Program-made: the position numbers and the translations under genes | NCBI GenBank assembly: GCA_937860195.1 | Contig: CALMBN010000280.1 | Location: 1-6,924 of the forward strand | Direction of reading: 5' to 3' | Length of the DNA: 6,924 nucleotides | From: an uncultured Novosphingobium sp. | Lineage (GTDB): Bacteria; Pseudomonadota; Alphaproteobacteria; Sphingomonadales; Sphingomonadaceae | Notes under the pieces: generated by a model | What the model saw: only the letters and a program-made list of their open reading frames with translations | What the model was told of the DNA's origin: nothing | Database searches by the model: none | In this document: piece after piece, positions 6,567 through 6,924 of the stretch | Position numbering within the stretch: position 1 is the first letter of the stretch | Layout: each line of letters begins with the position of its first letter

Positions 6567-6924
6567 AGGGTTGTCGATTCCGGTCGGCGGGGGATGGCGG
6601 CGGATGCCATCGCTGCTGATGTGCAGGCGGCCGGCGCGAAACAGGGTGGTGTGGAGCGCGATGCGCCGATAGCCCGGCCAGCCTGGCGCTGCCGGGGTGG
6701 AGCAAAGGACGAATGACCGGCGCGGGGTTGCCGCATTTTGTGCCCGGACTCGACGACGCTTTGGGTAGGGTAGTTGGGCATGCGTCGAGATTTGTTTGGC
6801 CACCGGCCGCTAACTCCATTCCAGCAAGAAGCGACGGAGGGAGTTCAAGCGTGGTGGCTCTGCCATTGCGAACGCTCGGCTAACACCGGGACGCCCGCGC
6901 CAGTCATCTCCCGCGCCCATACGC
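6567..6924. other. Region after the LacI gene with no supported gene
   Basis: About 360 nt in which I see no confident gene, RNA or clear terminator. On the plus strand two short reading frames overlap as ATGA (6594-6716, 40 aa; 6713-6883, 56 aa), without ribosome sites. On the minus strand a 37-codon open stretch enters from the right edge and stops with TAG at 6810-6812, ending RFLLEWS; it could be the tail of a gene outside the window. A second minus-strand stretch, about 6580-6690, has G/C-rich third positions (it contains RIALHTTLFRAGRLHI) but runs on antisense into the LacI gene, so it is at most a remnant. A 7-bp inverted repeat CTCGACG/CGTCGAG (6749-6755, 6783-6789) surrounds a 27-nt spacer of unknown meaning. 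Confidence 0.5.

Noticed and set aside
6722..6738. Possible small terminator GCGG-loop-CCGC followed by ATTTT
   Set aside because: The stem is only 4 bp and lies about 155 nt past the LacI stop; too weak to call.
5966..6803. Minus-strand open frames (271 and 162 aa) overlapping the LacI 3' half
   Set aside because: Mostly antisense to conserved LacI effector-domain codons. Only the part beyond 6566 could be anything else, and it has no recognised domain.
1..6924. CRISPR array, insertion sequence, tRNA or rRNA
   Set aside because: No spaced direct repeats, no transposase domain with terminal inverted repeats, and no cloverleaf or rRNA-like sequence noticed on reading.

Overview
The window looks like a chromosomal stretch of a GC-rich alphaproteobacterium, most likely a sphingomonad (Sphingomonas, Novosphingobium or Erythrobacter type). 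The basis is strong G/C preference at third codon positions, a TonB-dependent receptor with a long Ala-rich leader ending AFA|QD and a TonB box reading DEIVVTA, and a LacI regulator divergent from that receptor. Genus-level placement is inference.

Layout: three genes lie on the minus strand, reading right to left. They are a TonB-dependent outer-membrane receptor (5289 to 2767), a TPR-like protein with a C-terminal putative 2OG-Fe(II) oxygenase domain (2657 to 1269), and a flavin-dependent 'tryptophan halogenase' family protein (1257 to the left edge, C-terminus cut off by the window). The last two are 11 nt apart. A strong intrinsic terminator (2701-2731) sits between the receptor and the two enzyme genes. 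On the plus strand, diverging from the receptor, is a LacI-family regulator (5544-6566). The stretch 6567-6924 holds no gene I can support with confidence.

The intergenic region between receptor and regulator carries two copies of a perfect 10-bp palindrome, CAATCGATTG, each followed by CAA. Their centres are 23 bp apart and they overlap a candidate receptor promoter. The CpG-centred palindrome fits a LacI-family operator, so the simplest model is a local regulon. An imported small molecule, or a product of it, would release the repressor. The receptor would then be made in quantity, and the two cytoplasmic enzymes at a lower level through partial read-through of the terminator.

The most interesting point is the combination itself: TonB-dependent uptake, a putative 2OG oxygenase fused to a helical repeat, and a flavin halogenase with intact catalytic residues, all apparently under one sugar-type repressor. 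The substrate and product are not known from the sequence. No glycosidase, inner-membrane transporter or flavin reductase is visible, and the locus continues off the left edge.
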